A stretch of DNA of 64,000 bases, taken from contig CAVXMG010000014.1 in assembly GCA_963762735.1 (NCBI GenBank), positions 124,001-188,000 of the forward strand. The letters are read 5' to 3'. Source of the DNA: DASXKD01 sp963762735. GTDB taxonomy: Bacteria > Actinomycetota > Actinomycetes > Streptosporangiales > Streptosporangiaceae. The notes beneath the pieces are model-generated. The model did not search any database. It was not told where the DNA came from and was given only the letters and a program-made list of their open reading frames with translations. Made by a program: the position numbers and the translations under genes. Below, piece after piece: positions 15,873 to 25,401 of this stretch (position 1 is its first letter; every line of letters starts with the position of its first letter).

Positions 15873-18800
15873 TCAGCTCACCGCCAGCGTGAAGGACTGG
15901 GTCACCGAGCCCACGGAGTTCCTGGCGGTGATCGTCAGGCTGTAGTTCCCGGGAGCGGTCGGGGTGCCGGACAGGGTCAGCGTCCCGTTGCTGCTTGTGC
16001 CGAACTTCAGGCCGGGCACGGAACCGCTGTGCCCGATGACCGGCACCGGGTAGCCGGCCGCGGCGAAGGTGAAGCTGAACGGCTTCCCGTGGACCGCGGT
16101 CGCCGCCGGGTCGCTGAGGATGCCCGGCGCCTGGACGACGGTCAGCGTGAACGACTGGGTCGCCGTCCCGGTCACGCTGGCGGCGGTGAAACGTCAGCTT
16201 GTAGACGCCGCCCTGCGCCACCCCGGGCGCGCCGGCCAGGGTGGCCGTGCCGTCGCCGTTGTCGGTCCAGGTGAGTCCCTGCGGGATGGCGCCCGTCTCG
16301 GCCAGCGTTGGGGCCGGTGCGCCCTTGGCCCGGACGGTGAAGTTGAACCCGGAGCCGACCGTGGCGGTGGCGCTTGTCCCCGTGAGGATCGCCGGGGTGG
16401 CGGTGACCGTCAGCACGAACGCCTGGGTGGTGACCCCGCCCGCGGTCTGCGCGGAGAGCGTGAGCGGGTAGCTGCCGCCGCTGGACCCCGACGGCGTGCC
16501 GGTCAGCGTGGCGGTGCCGTTGGCATTGTTGGTGAATGTCAGGCCCGCCGGGAGCGCACCGTTCCTGGTGATGTTCGTGACGAACCCGGTCGGGCTGCCC
16601 GCCGTGGTGAAGCTGAGGTCAACGGGCTGGCCCGCCGCCGTGGTCGCGGCGGCCGCGCTGGTGAAGGCGGGCACGGGTGCCTTTGACCCGGCTGCCTTGA
16701 CCGACAGGGTGACCGTCTGGGTCACGGTGCCGGCGGCGTTGACCGCGGTGACCGTCACCGGATAGGTCCCCGGTTTGACCGCGGCCGTGCCGGACAGGGT
16801 GCCCGCCCCGCCGCCGTCGTCGGAGAAGCTGACACCGGCGGGCAGGCCCGAACTGCTCAGCTTCGGTGCCGGGAAGCCGCTGGCGCCGACGATCGCGGTG
16901 AAGGCTATGCCCGCGGTTTCCTTGACGGTGGTCGCGGTGGTGAAAGCTGGCGCCTTGTCCACGGTCAGCACGAATGCCTGGCTTGTCGTGCCGGTCGTGT
17001 TCCTGGCGGTGAACGTCAGCGGGAACGACCCGGCGGCGGTGGGCGTGCCGGACAGGGTGCCCGTGCCGTCACCGTTGGCGGTGAAGGTGACCCCGGCGGG
17101 CAGCGCCCCGGCCCGGTCCAGCGTGGGCACGGGGGTGCCCGTCGTGGTGACCTTGAAGCTGAAGGCGCTGCCCGCGGTCGCGGTATCGGTTGCCGCGCTG
17201 GTGATAGCCAGCCCGCTGTTGATAGTCAGCAGGAAGCTCTGGCTGGCCGTGCCGGCCGTGCTGGCCGCCTTGATGGTCAGCAGGTAACTGCCCTGGCTGC
17301 CCTGCGGGGGCGTGCCAGCCAGCGTGGCGGTCCCGCCGCCGTTGTCGGTGAAGCTGACCCCGGACGGCAGCGCAGGGGTGCTCGTGGCCGACAGCGCCGG
17401 CGCGGGAATGCCGGTGGCGGTGACCGTGAACGAGCCAGGCCGCCCGGCCGCGAACGTCGTCGCGCCCGCGCTGGTGATGACCGGAGCGGCGGTGGCCGGG
17501 TTGACGGTGAGGGCGAAGCTCTGCGTGGCGCTCGGGCTGACCCCGTTCGCCGCGGTGATCGTCAGCGGGTAGCTGCCGGAGGACCCCGACGCCGGGGTAC
17601 CGGCCAGCGTGGCCGTCCCGTCGCCGTTGTCGGTGAAGCTGACCCCCGGCGGCAGCGCCCCGGACTCGCTGATCGACGCGGTCGGATTGCCCGTGGTGAG
17701 CACCGAGAACGACCCCTGCGTGCCGACCGTGAAGGCCGCGGACCCCCCGCTGTTGATGGCCGGGGCCGTCGGGGTGGCCGGGTTGACGGTGAGGGTGAAG
17801 CTCTGCGTGGCGCTGGGGCTGACCCCGTTCGCCGCGGTGATCGTCAGCGGGTAGCTGCCGGAGGACCCCGACGCCGGGGTACCGGCCAGCGTGGCCGTCC
17901 CGTCGCCGTTGTCGGTGAAGCTGACCCCCGGCGGGAGCGTCCCGGACTCGGAAATCGTCGCAACGGGGCTGCCGGTGGTCTGCACCGAGAAGGATCCCGG
18001 CGCGCCGACCGTGAAGCCGACCGACTTCCTGCTGGTGATGGCCGGGGCCTGCTGGACGGTGATGGTGAGCGTCTGCTGCGCCGAGCCGTAGGCGTTGGTC
18101 GCCATCAGCGGGATCGCGTACGTCCCCGGCGCCGTCGGTGTGCCGGACAGGGTGGCCGTGCCGTCGGAGTTGTCGGTGAAGCTGACCCCGGGCGGCAGGC
18201 CGGACTCGCCCCAGCTCGGCGCGGGGTACCCGCCGGCCCTGACGGTGAAGCTGAAGGCCGAGCCGAGCGTGGCCGTGGCGCTGCTGGCGCTGGTGAACGA
18301 CGGCGCCCGGCCGACGATGACCGAGTAGGCCTGGGTGGCGTCGGGGCTGATCCCGTTGCTGGCCTTGATGCCGAGGCTGGTCGTGCCGGTGGCGGTGGCC
18401 GTCCCCGAGATCAGGGCGGTGCCGTTGCCGTTGTCGGTGAAGGACAGGCCGCCGGGCAGCGAGCCGGTCTCGGTGATGGCGGGCACCGGCGATCCCGTCG
18501 TGGTGACCGCGGCGGCCCCGGCCTGGCCAGCGGTGAAGAACGCCATGCTGCCGCTGGTGATCGCCGGCGCGGCGGGCGCCTGCACGGTGATGGCCAGCGA
18601 CAGGGTGGCCGTGCTGCCCGAGACGTTCTTGGCCGAGATCGTGACCGGGTAGCTGCCCGCCGTCCCGCTGGCCGGGGTGCCGGAGATCGCGGCGGTGCCG
18701 TTGCCGTTGTCGGTGAACGACAGGCCGCCGGGCAGCGGGCCGGTCTCGGTGATGGTCGCGGCCGGGTACCCGGTCGTGGTCACCGTGTAGCTGCCGGCCA

Positions 18801-21682
18801 GGGTCGCGGTGAACGTCGCGCTGGACGGGCTGGTGATGCTCGGGGCCTCGGCGTTGGTCAGCGTGAAGGAGGTGCTCACCCCGCCGGCCGGGTTCGTCGC
18901 GGTGAGCTGGACCGGGTAGCTGCCGCCGCTGCCGGCCGCCGGCGTGCCGGAGATGGTGGCGGTGCCGTCGCCGTTGTCGGTGAAGGTGATCCCGGCCGGC
19001 AGGGCGCCGGACTCGGTCAGCGCCGGGGCCGGGGCGCCGGCGGTGCGCACGGTGAAGCTGAAGGCGCTGCCCACGATCGAGGTGGCCGCCGACGCGCTGG
19101 TGATGACCGGCGCCTCGTTCTCTGTCAGGGTCTGCGTGGCGCCGTTGCCGAGGTCGTCCCAGGCCGAGAGGTCGCCGCCGTAGGGCTGGCCGAACGCCGA
19201 GCCGCCGCCCGTGGTGCCAGGCGGCATCGTGACCGGCACCTTGACGTCGGAGCCGTTGTTGGTGATGGTCACCGTGCCGCCGGACTCGGTCGCGGTCACC
19301 TGGCCGCTGGCCGCAGGCCGCGGCCCAGGCCCCCTGCTCGGCCAGCACCTGCGCCTCGCTGACGTCGGTCATCTGGTCCAGCGGTGCGGCCGTGGTGAAC
19401 CAGGCGTTGTACTGGCTCAGCATGGAGTCGATGAGGGCCAGGATCGTGTAGCCGTAGTCCTGGCCGTTCTGGGTGGCCGGGCCGATGAGATCGGACTGGT
19501 GGGCATAGCCGACCCGCGGGTTGTTGGCGAGGACGTGGCTCAGCATGATGTGGGTCTCCGAGGCGAGCAGGCCGGCCTCGGTGGCGGGCTGGCTGAGGCA
19601 GGTGGTGTCCACGGTGTCCACGCAGTGCCCGGTGTCACCCGGCCAGGCGGGGTCGCCCAGCGAAACGCCCTGCTTCACGTACAGCGTGTTGTACTCGTTC
19701 AGCTCGTCCGGCCAGTTCGACGCGTTGTAGTAGATGTTGCTCGGGTAGCGCGGTGCGCCGAGGGCGCCGCCGAGTGAGTACTGCTGCGGCTGCCGGGAGG
19801 CGTCCTCGGCGAACGTGGTCACGCCGGCCCCGGCCAGCGCGGCGGGCATGTTGGGGTTCTCCACCCCGGAGTGCTCACCGGTCACGACGGCGGCCGGGGA
19901 GTAGTTGGTGAGCCCGTTGGCGGCCGCGAAGGCCTGGTCGAGCCCGATCTCCTGCTCGATCGACGAGTCGGGCTGGGTGCTGCTGGCCGGAAGCCAGCTG
20001 CCGGCCCCGGGGGCGCAGTCGATGCCCGGGTTGGTGGCCGTCGGGAAGTCCGGGCCGGAGTTGGGCGCCACCCCCGGGGTGGTGGCCCCGGTGTCGGTGA
20101 AGCTGTAGGTGGTGCCGGAGGTGGCCGACGGGTTCTCCGGCACCTGGCCGACCAGCCCGAAGCTGCTCGACCCCGGGTCCTCCCGGTAGATGTCGTAACC
20201 CCAGAACCCGGTGCCGCCGGTGTGGCTGTCCTCCTCCTGCGCCAGTGACGGGCCCTGGCTGCCGCCGTCGGTGGAGAACCCGTTGGCCGCCTCCGGCCAG
20301 GTCAGGGTGACCGATCCGGCGGGCAGGACGAGGACCGCCTGCGGCGCGGAGGGCTCCGACTCGCCGTAGGCGGTGGCTGCGGTCACCTCGTACCTGTAGA
20401 GGCCCAGTGGGAGGCTGCCGCCCAAGAGGTTGGCGGTCACCGAGGTGAGGGCCTGCGGCTGCCAGTCGACGCAGCCGAGGAACAGGTGTGACCAGGTGTG
20501 CGTGATCCAGTTGAAGTCGCCCTGGTCGGCGAGCAGCGCGTTGACGAAGGCGGCATCGTTGGGGTTGCCCGGGTCGACGTTCTGGCCCGGGTCGGTGTAG
20601 GTGACCCCGTTGTCGGTGGCGCTGCCGGTGCAGTTCGCGCTTGACTCGTCCGCGGCGGTGGGCGCGCTGCACGCGCCGATGCCGTTGAACGCCAGGTTCA
20701 GCCGGATCCCCGTCTGCTTCTGCCAGGCGTCCACGTACGCCACGTCCGCCGCGGACATCTGCACGTCCGGCGGGGAGTCGGCGGGGTTGTTGGCGACTCC
20801 GGGCGGGCAGGTGTAGTCGGGCGGGTCGGTGGCCGCGGGCGTGCACTGGAACTGCCGGCTCCACTCGTTGTCGGCGATGAACAGATCGTCGATGTCCTGG
20901 CCGAAGTAGTTGCGGTAGAGGCCGAGATGGGTGTCCTGGGTCACCCAGTCGATCAGCGCCGGGGCCAGCAGCAGCCACTGGGTCTGGCTGGCGTTGTAGT
21001 CGAAGTTGAGCGCGAGTTCGGCCACCCCGGCCTGCGGGTCGCTGTCCGGGTGCTGGTACACCCCGGCCATGACATGACCGGCGGCGTCGGTGAGGAACGG
21101 CGTGTACGGCGCCCCCGCGTCGACCGTGGCGCCGTAGCCGTAGCTGCCAGCGTCGAACGGGACGGGGCCCTTGAGCTCGGGGAAGACGGCCAGACCGGCC
21201 TGGGTCAGGGTGCCGGTGGTGCCATCAAGCGCCCCCCCGGTCACGTCGGTCACGCCCAGCGCCGGGGACGGGAACATGTAGCCGTCCACCTGGCGCACCC
21301 CGAACGACGACTCGTAGGTATCCAGGGCGGCCAGTTGCCCGGAGGCGTAGTCCGACGGGGAGTCGGCGATCACGACGCCGTTGAAGTTGCCGGTGCCGCC
21401 GCTGGACAGGGCCGGCAGGTTCACCGTCTCATTGGGCGCCGAGCCACTCGCGGTGACCAGGGTGTACGGTACGCCCTCACTGGTCAGCGAGGCCTGCCAG
21501 GCGGCGGTCGTGGGGTCGGCGGACCCCTCTCCGATCAGCAGGATCCGCAGGTTCACCGCGGGCGGCCCGGCCGCCGAGGCGGTGGCCGCAGGGCCGCCTG
21601 CCGCGGTGAGCCCGGCGGCGGCCAGTGCCGCCGCGAGAAAGGCGCTCAGCCCAGCCGGAAATCCACGCCGCAATGCGGTCAC
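15873..21682 (-). CDS. Giant secreted Agd3/CE18-like polysaccharide deacetylase with 12 Ig-like (He_PIG) repeats (two frameshifts)
   Basis: About 1,935 residues when two frameshifts are bridged. The N-terminus is a Sec signal (LSAFLAAALAAAGLTAAGG). Residues ~40-270 (ILLIGEGSADPTTAAW ... YESSFGVRQVDGYMFPSP) and a NodB-like region with QDIDDLFIADNEW, WITHTWSHLF, VVTGEHSG, GVTTFAEDASR and VGYAHQSDLIG resemble fungal Agd3 (CBM87 plus CE18), which deacetylates GalNAc in GAG. Then come 12 Ig-like units of about 85-95 residues, each with LPxGxxFTDNGDGTATxxGTP. Frameshifts lie at ~19311-19317 (one extra G) and 16189-16191 (AAA, one extra base). A GTG start with GGGG upstream was chosen. No LPXTG or TM is seen, so surface retention would need other contacts. 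The enzymatic call is moderate; the repeat call is strong. Confidence 0.68.
17491..17957 (-). repeat. Near-identical direct repeat inside the Ig-like region
   Basis: About 185 bp at 17491-17675 recur at 17773-17957 with only a few substitutions, offset 282 bp (94 codons). They encode the C-terminal part of Ig units 6 and 5. The DNA identity greatly exceeds that among the other units, so this pair was duplicated or converted recently. Confidence 0.8.
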
Positions 21683-22060
21683 AAAAATCCCCGTCCGTCC
21701 GTAAAGACGATTTCGCGGCCACGGCGCACAGTAGCGCGGGCCAAGGGACGGACAATGTGTAGCAGGGGGCACAAAACCGTCCGCGCCCCGGGCTGGCTTC
21801 AAGAATTCAGGCCCCGGGGCGCCAGCTAGATTACGACATGCAGGCCGGGAATTCTGGCGGATCCTTGCGGGTGGCAGCCTTTTCTTTGGCTCGGCGATTA
21901 ATGAAATCTATGCAATACGGAAACCCGGGACAAATGTGGTCACAGGCCGCACGGGCGGCCGGGCATAACAAAAGGCACCCCGGCGGGGAGCCCGGTCGCC
22001 CACGAGGGGCGGACGGGTCCCGCCGGGGTGTCAGCTTCGGTCAGAATCCTTTCTTCGGTG
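21683..22060. other. Intergenic region between giant secreted protein and GH3 gene
   Basis: The right part holds the GH3 terminator. The middle (about 21880-21970) is AT-richer and probably contains the leftward promoter of the deacetylase-like gene. A small reading frame at 21838-22077 overlaps the terminator and has no family resemblance, so I do not call it. Confidence 0.5.
21976..22030 (-). terminator. Intrinsic terminator of the GH3 gene
   Basis: CACCCCGGCGGG (21976-21987) pairs exactly with CCCGCCGGGGTG (22019-22030). On the minus strand it is followed by CCTTTTGTTAT, giving a U-rich tail, and it lies 30 bases after the GH3 stop. Confidence 0.8.
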
Positions 22061-24511
22061 TCAGCTGTGGATGGTGAAGTCCGCGCTGAGGGTGGCCGGG
22101 GTGCCGATCTGCGCCTGGTAGGCGCCGAGTTCCACCTGCGGAGCGGCGGTGCCGCTGATATCGCCGGGCGTGACCGCTAGTCCCGTGGCGGGGAAGGAGA
22201 CCTGCACGGTCTTGGACTGCCCCGGATCCAGCGTCACCCTGGCCCACCCCACCAGCCGCTGGGGCGGCACCACCACCGCGCTGACCGGCTGGTGCACGTA
22301 CACCGGCACCACGTCGGTGCCGGCCACGCTGCCGGTGTTGGCCACGGTGAACGTGGTGGTCACCGTGCCGGTGCGGGACACGCTGGGGGTCGCGGACAGC
22401 CCGGTGACGTCGAAGGTGGTGTAGGACAGCCCGTAGCCGAACGGGTAGAGCGGGTTGTAGCCGCTCCCCTGGCCCGAGCCGGTGTAGGGCAGTTGGTCGA
22501 AGAACTTCGGCTCATCACCGAGCGGCGAGGGGGCCGTGGTGTCGAAGTCCCCGCCCGGTGCGGCCGCGTCGGACGGCCACGTCACCGGCAGTTGCCCGCT
22601 CGGGTTCACCTTGCCGAAGATGACGTCGGCCACGGCCTGGCCCGCCTCGGTGCTGCCCTGGTAGGCCATCAGGATGGCGTTGGCCTGCTCGGCCGGGCCC
22701 AGGCCGAGCGGCCGGCCTGCGATCACCACCACGATCACCGGCTTGCCGGTCGCCTCCAGGGCGCTGACCAGGCTCTTCTGGCTCGGCGTGAGCTGCGGCG
22801 CGGGGTTGTCCCCCAGGCCTTCGGCGTAGGCCTTCTCGCCGACGGCGACGACCACGGCGTCCGCCGACGCGGCGGCCGCGACCGCCGACGCCTTGGTGGG
22901 CGCGTACGTCACGTTGCTGTCCTCGCCCTTGAGGCCCTTGAGCACCGTGGTGCCCGGCGGGATCTGCCCGGGCGGTCCCTCACAGCACACGTGACCGCTG
23001 GTGAAGGGGCCCTGCCAGCTGACGCTCCAGCCGCCGACCTGGTAGGTCATGGAGTTGGCGTTCGACCCGGTCACCACCAGCTTGCTCGACGGCGACAGCG
23101 GCAGGACGTTGCTCTGGTTGCGCAGCAAGGTGATCGACTCGCGCGCGGCCTGCAGGGTGTCGGTCCGGCCGGCCTGCACCGCGGTGTCCGCGTTGCTCGC
23201 GTCCACGAACGGGTGGTCGAACAGCCCGAGGTCCATCTTCAGCGTGAGGATCCGCTGTACGGCCTGGTTGATCCGGGCCAGCGAGATGGCCCCGTTCGCC
23301 ACGTCGTGCTGCACCGCCACCTGCCACTGCCCGGCGTTGAACGGCAGCATGGCCATGTCGACGCCCGCGTTGATGGCCAGCGCGGCGGCGCCGGGCAGGC
23401 CGGCGGCCATGTGATAGGTGCTCGCCAGGGCCCCCACGTCGCCGTAGTCACTGATCACTACGCCCTTGAAGCCGAGCCGTTGCCGCAGTTCGGTGGTGAG
23501 CAGGAAGCGCGACGCGGTGGCGGGAATCCCGTTGATCGAGCCGGAGTCCACCATGACCGTGCCCGCCCCGGCGCTGATGGCGCCTGCATACGAGGGCAGG
23601 AACAGGTCCTGCAGGTAGCGGATCGACAGTTCCGCCTGGACCCGGTCGTGCCCGTTGATCGACTCGGAGTACCCGGCGAAGTGCTTCACCGTGGCGGTCA
23701 CCTTCAGGCCGCCCACGTCGGCGCTCTGCACGCCGCGCACGTAGGCGCCGCCCATGGCCGCGTCAAGCGCGGGCTCCTCGCCCCAGGTCTCGTAGTAGCG
23801 GCCCCACCGGTTGTCTCGCGCGACGTCCTGGACCGGCGCGAAGTCCCAGGTCCAGCCGGTGGCGGCCAGCGCGTTGCCGGTGACCTGGCCAGCCGCCATG
23901 GCTGCGGACGGATCCCAGGTGGCGCCCGTCCCGATGCTCTGCGGGAACAGCGGTGCCTGCCACGGGTGCCCGAAGCCGTGCACCGCGTCGACACCGAAGA
24001 TGACCGGGATGTGCAGCCGGCTGTGCGCGATCGCGTAGGCCTGCATGGTGTTGTACTCGTTGGCCCAGTCCAGGCCGGTGTTGCCGGTGCCGCCTCTGCC
24101 GGTGGTGTCCGGCGGGACGTCGGTCCCGCCCGCCAGGATCGAGCCGACGTTGTTGTTGACGAAGATCTGGTGCTCGCAGACCGGGTTCGGCAGGTTGAAG
24201 CCACCGGTGCTCGTGCAACTGTTGCTCTTGTCGGTGACCTGCGTCGCCTCGATCTGCACCATCTGGCCGATCTTCTCCGGCAGGGTCATCTGGCCCAGCA
24301 GATCGGCGACCCGCGCCTGGACGGGAAGGCGCGGGTTCATGTAGGCCGGCCGGCCGGTCGCGGACGCGGACTGGCCGGCCGTCGCGGCGACGGTCAGGCC
24401 GATGGCCAGGGCCACCGCCGCCGTGGCCGCTGCAACGGCGCTGCGACGGGCTGGTCTGCGCCGTATCGCCTCCCGGCGCCTGGTGACGAGGTCGGACAAT
24501 GGCAGTCTCAT
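22061..24511 (-). CDS. Secreted GH3 beta-glucosidase/exo-glucanase
   Basis: An 816-residue secreted enzyme. A long basic n-region precedes the hydrophobic signal AAATAAVALAIGLTVAATAG. The GH3 N-domain has PEKIGQMVQIE, IPVIFGVDAVHG, TWDFAPVQDVARDNRWGR, the KHFAGY (KH) motif and nucleophile Asp in GVVISDYGDVGAL. The GH3 C-domain (ESITLLRNQSNVLPL, VVVAVGEKAYAEG) is followed by NPLYPFGYGLSYTTF and a fibronectin-III-like end. The FGYGLSYTTF block and size fit exo-beta-glucanases and glucosidases acting on oligosaccharides. AAGGAGC before the ATG sets the start. Together with the GH55 it could degrade beta-1,3-glucan to glucose; linkage preference is not readable. Confidence 0.87.
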   Translation of the reverse strand: MRLPLSDLVTRRREAIRRRPARRSAVAAATAAVALAIGLTVAATAGQSASATGRPAYMNPRLPVQARVADLLGQMTLPEKIGQMVQIEATQVTDKSNSCTSTGGFNLPNPVCEHQIFVNNNVGSILAGGTDVPPDTTGRGGTGNTGLDWANEYNTMQAYAIAHSRLHIPVIFGVDAVHGFGHPWQAPLFPQSIGTGATWDPSAAMAAGQVTGNALAATGWTWDFAPVQDVARDNRWGRYYETWGEEPALDAAMGGAYVRGVQSADVGGLKVTATVKHFAGYSESINGHDRVQAELSIRYLQDLFLPSYAGAISAGAGTVMVDSGSINGIPATASRFLLTTELRQRLGFKGVVISDYGDVGALASTYHMAAGLPGAAALAINAGVDMAMLPFNAGQWQVAVQHDVANGAISLARINQAVQRILTLKMDLGLFDHPFVDASNADTAVQAGRTDTLQAARESITLLRNQSNVLPLSPSSKLVVTGSNANSMTYQVGGWSVSWQGPFTSGHVCCEGPPGQIPPGTTVLKGLKGEDSNVTYAPTKASAVAAAASADAVVVAVGEKAYAEGLGDNPAPQLTPSQKSLVSALEATGKPVIVVVIAGRPLGLGPAEQANAILMAYQGSTEAGQAVADVIFGKVNPSGQLPVTWPSDAAAPGGDFDTTAPSPLGDEPKFFDQLPYTGSGQGSGYNPLYPFGYGLSYTTFDVTGLSATPSVSRTGTVTTTFTVANTGSVAGTDVVPVYVHQPVSAVVVPPQRLVGWARVTLDPGQSKTVQVSFPATGLAVTPGDISGTAAPQVELGAYQAQIGTPATLSADFTIHS

Positions 24512-24660
24512 CGTCGCTCCTTCGCTCCGTCGGGGGTTCCCGAGCGAGGGCGCCGGCACCATTCGGGCCATGCTTCGCACCACGGCAATGTGGGAGCGCA
24601 GCAGTCGGTAGGCTCACCTCGAAAACATCTGGAAAGGCCCGTACCGGCACTCTCTCCGCT

Positions 24661-24681
24661 ATAACGTATGACGTCCGTTAT
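24661..24681. promoter_or_regulatory. Candidate operator upstream of GH3
   Basis: ATAACG and CGTTAT flank a 9-nt spacer that itself contains GACGTC, about 150 bp before the GH3 start. The symmetry resembles a LacI- or ROK-type site controlling a sugar hydrolase. No such regulator gene is adjacent. Confidence 0.3.
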
Positions 24682-24750
24682 CAATGAGATATGAAAATTT
24701 TACCTTTGCCATAAACAATTCGTAAATGGATGACGGCCAATCCGTGATCA

Positions 24751-24886
24751 TTGCGGCATCTTGCGATAGGGCCGCCCGATGCCGTCAGGCTGATCGCCGA
24801 GCTGGGAGAACACCCACGGGACCAGTGGGCGGAGGTCCATGAGCGCCACCGGTCGCACTTCGCCACCGGCGAACCCGGCAGGTAGC
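24751..24886 (+). pseudogene. Short coding-like remnant (about 45 codons)
   Basis: From a TTG the frame reads RHLAIGPPDAVRLIAELG, continues with a charged amphipathic stretch (HPRDQWAEVHERHRSHF) and stops after ATGEPGR. Composition and helix pattern look protein-like, but there is no RBS and no family I recognise. It may be the tail of a lost gene. Low confidence. Confidence 0.2.
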
Positions 24887-24921
24887 CCGATGGCACCGGG
24901 CGGCCGGCTGTCGCGGCCGGG

Positions 24922-25326
24922 TCAGGCCCGCAGCACCGCGGCTGTCTGCTCGGTGTCCTCGGTACCGCGGTAGTAAGCGATCTTGCCGTCGCGGAACGTG
25001 AAGAAGTGGTGCAGGTTCATCGCCTCCGACTTGCCGGTAGCCCGTGACCTGGCACGGAACCGGACCACGGTGTGCACGTCGGTGTCGTTGGCGGCGAAGG
25101 ACACCGGCGTGAACTCCTCCACCTCCATGGCCGAGCCGAACGCCTCGAAGAACTGGGCGACCTCGCCCCTGCCGTGCCGCACGCCGTACCAGGGCGCGGC
25201 GGACGAGGCGGCCTCCGCGGCCCAGTCCACGTCCTCGGCGACCGCGTCAAGGATCGCGACGACGTCGCCCTGGCCGAACGCCTGATACACGTCTTGAATG
25301 ATCTTGATGTTGATCTCAGCACTCAT
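24922..25326 (-). CDS. SnoaL-like/NTF2-fold protein
   Basis: A 134-residue cone-shaped NTF2-fold protein. It begins INIKIIQDVYQAFGQGDVVAIL, has DVDWAAEAASSAAPWYG and GRGEVAQFFEAFGSAMEVE, and ends with strands around HHFFTFRDGKIAYYRG. This is the usual order for SnoaL-like ketosteroid-isomerase-type proteins. GAGGGGGATCCC lies directly before the ATG. It follows the carboxylesterase gene on the same strand by 75 bp and may be co-transcribed. Family members are small isomerases, hydrolases or binding proteins, and no substrate can be assigned. Confidence 0.75.
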   Translation of the reverse strand: MSAEINIKIIQDVYQAFGQGDVVAILDAVAEDVDWAAEAASSAAPWYGVRHGRGEVAQFFEAFGSAMEVEEFTPVSFAANDTDVHTVVRFRARSRATGKSEAMNLHHFFTFRDGKIAYYRGTEDTEQTAAVLRA

Positions 25327-25401
25327 GGGATCCCCCTCATGTCCTGGCCGCCCCGCCACCTCATGGCGGGGCGGTCCCGCACAGGGGATACGTCGCCCGG
25401 C

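Larger units (their letters stand above)
24512..24921. other. Promoter region of GH3 plus a possible gene remnant
   Basis: An AT-rich stretch at 24655-24735 should hold the GH3 promoter. The rest contains a short plus-strand frame described separately, and otherwise nothing I can support. Confidence 0.5.

Noticed and set aside
15876..19150. Regularly spaced repeats as a possible CRISPR array or minisatellite
   Set aside because: The period is about 260-285 bp and in frame, encoding Ig-like domains; there are no 28-37 bp repeats with unique spacers.
22292..24664. A 790-codon plus-strand frame over the GH3 gene
   Set aside because: The Arg/Val/His-rich translation lacks domains, while the minus strand gives a complete GH3 enzyme with signal peptide.
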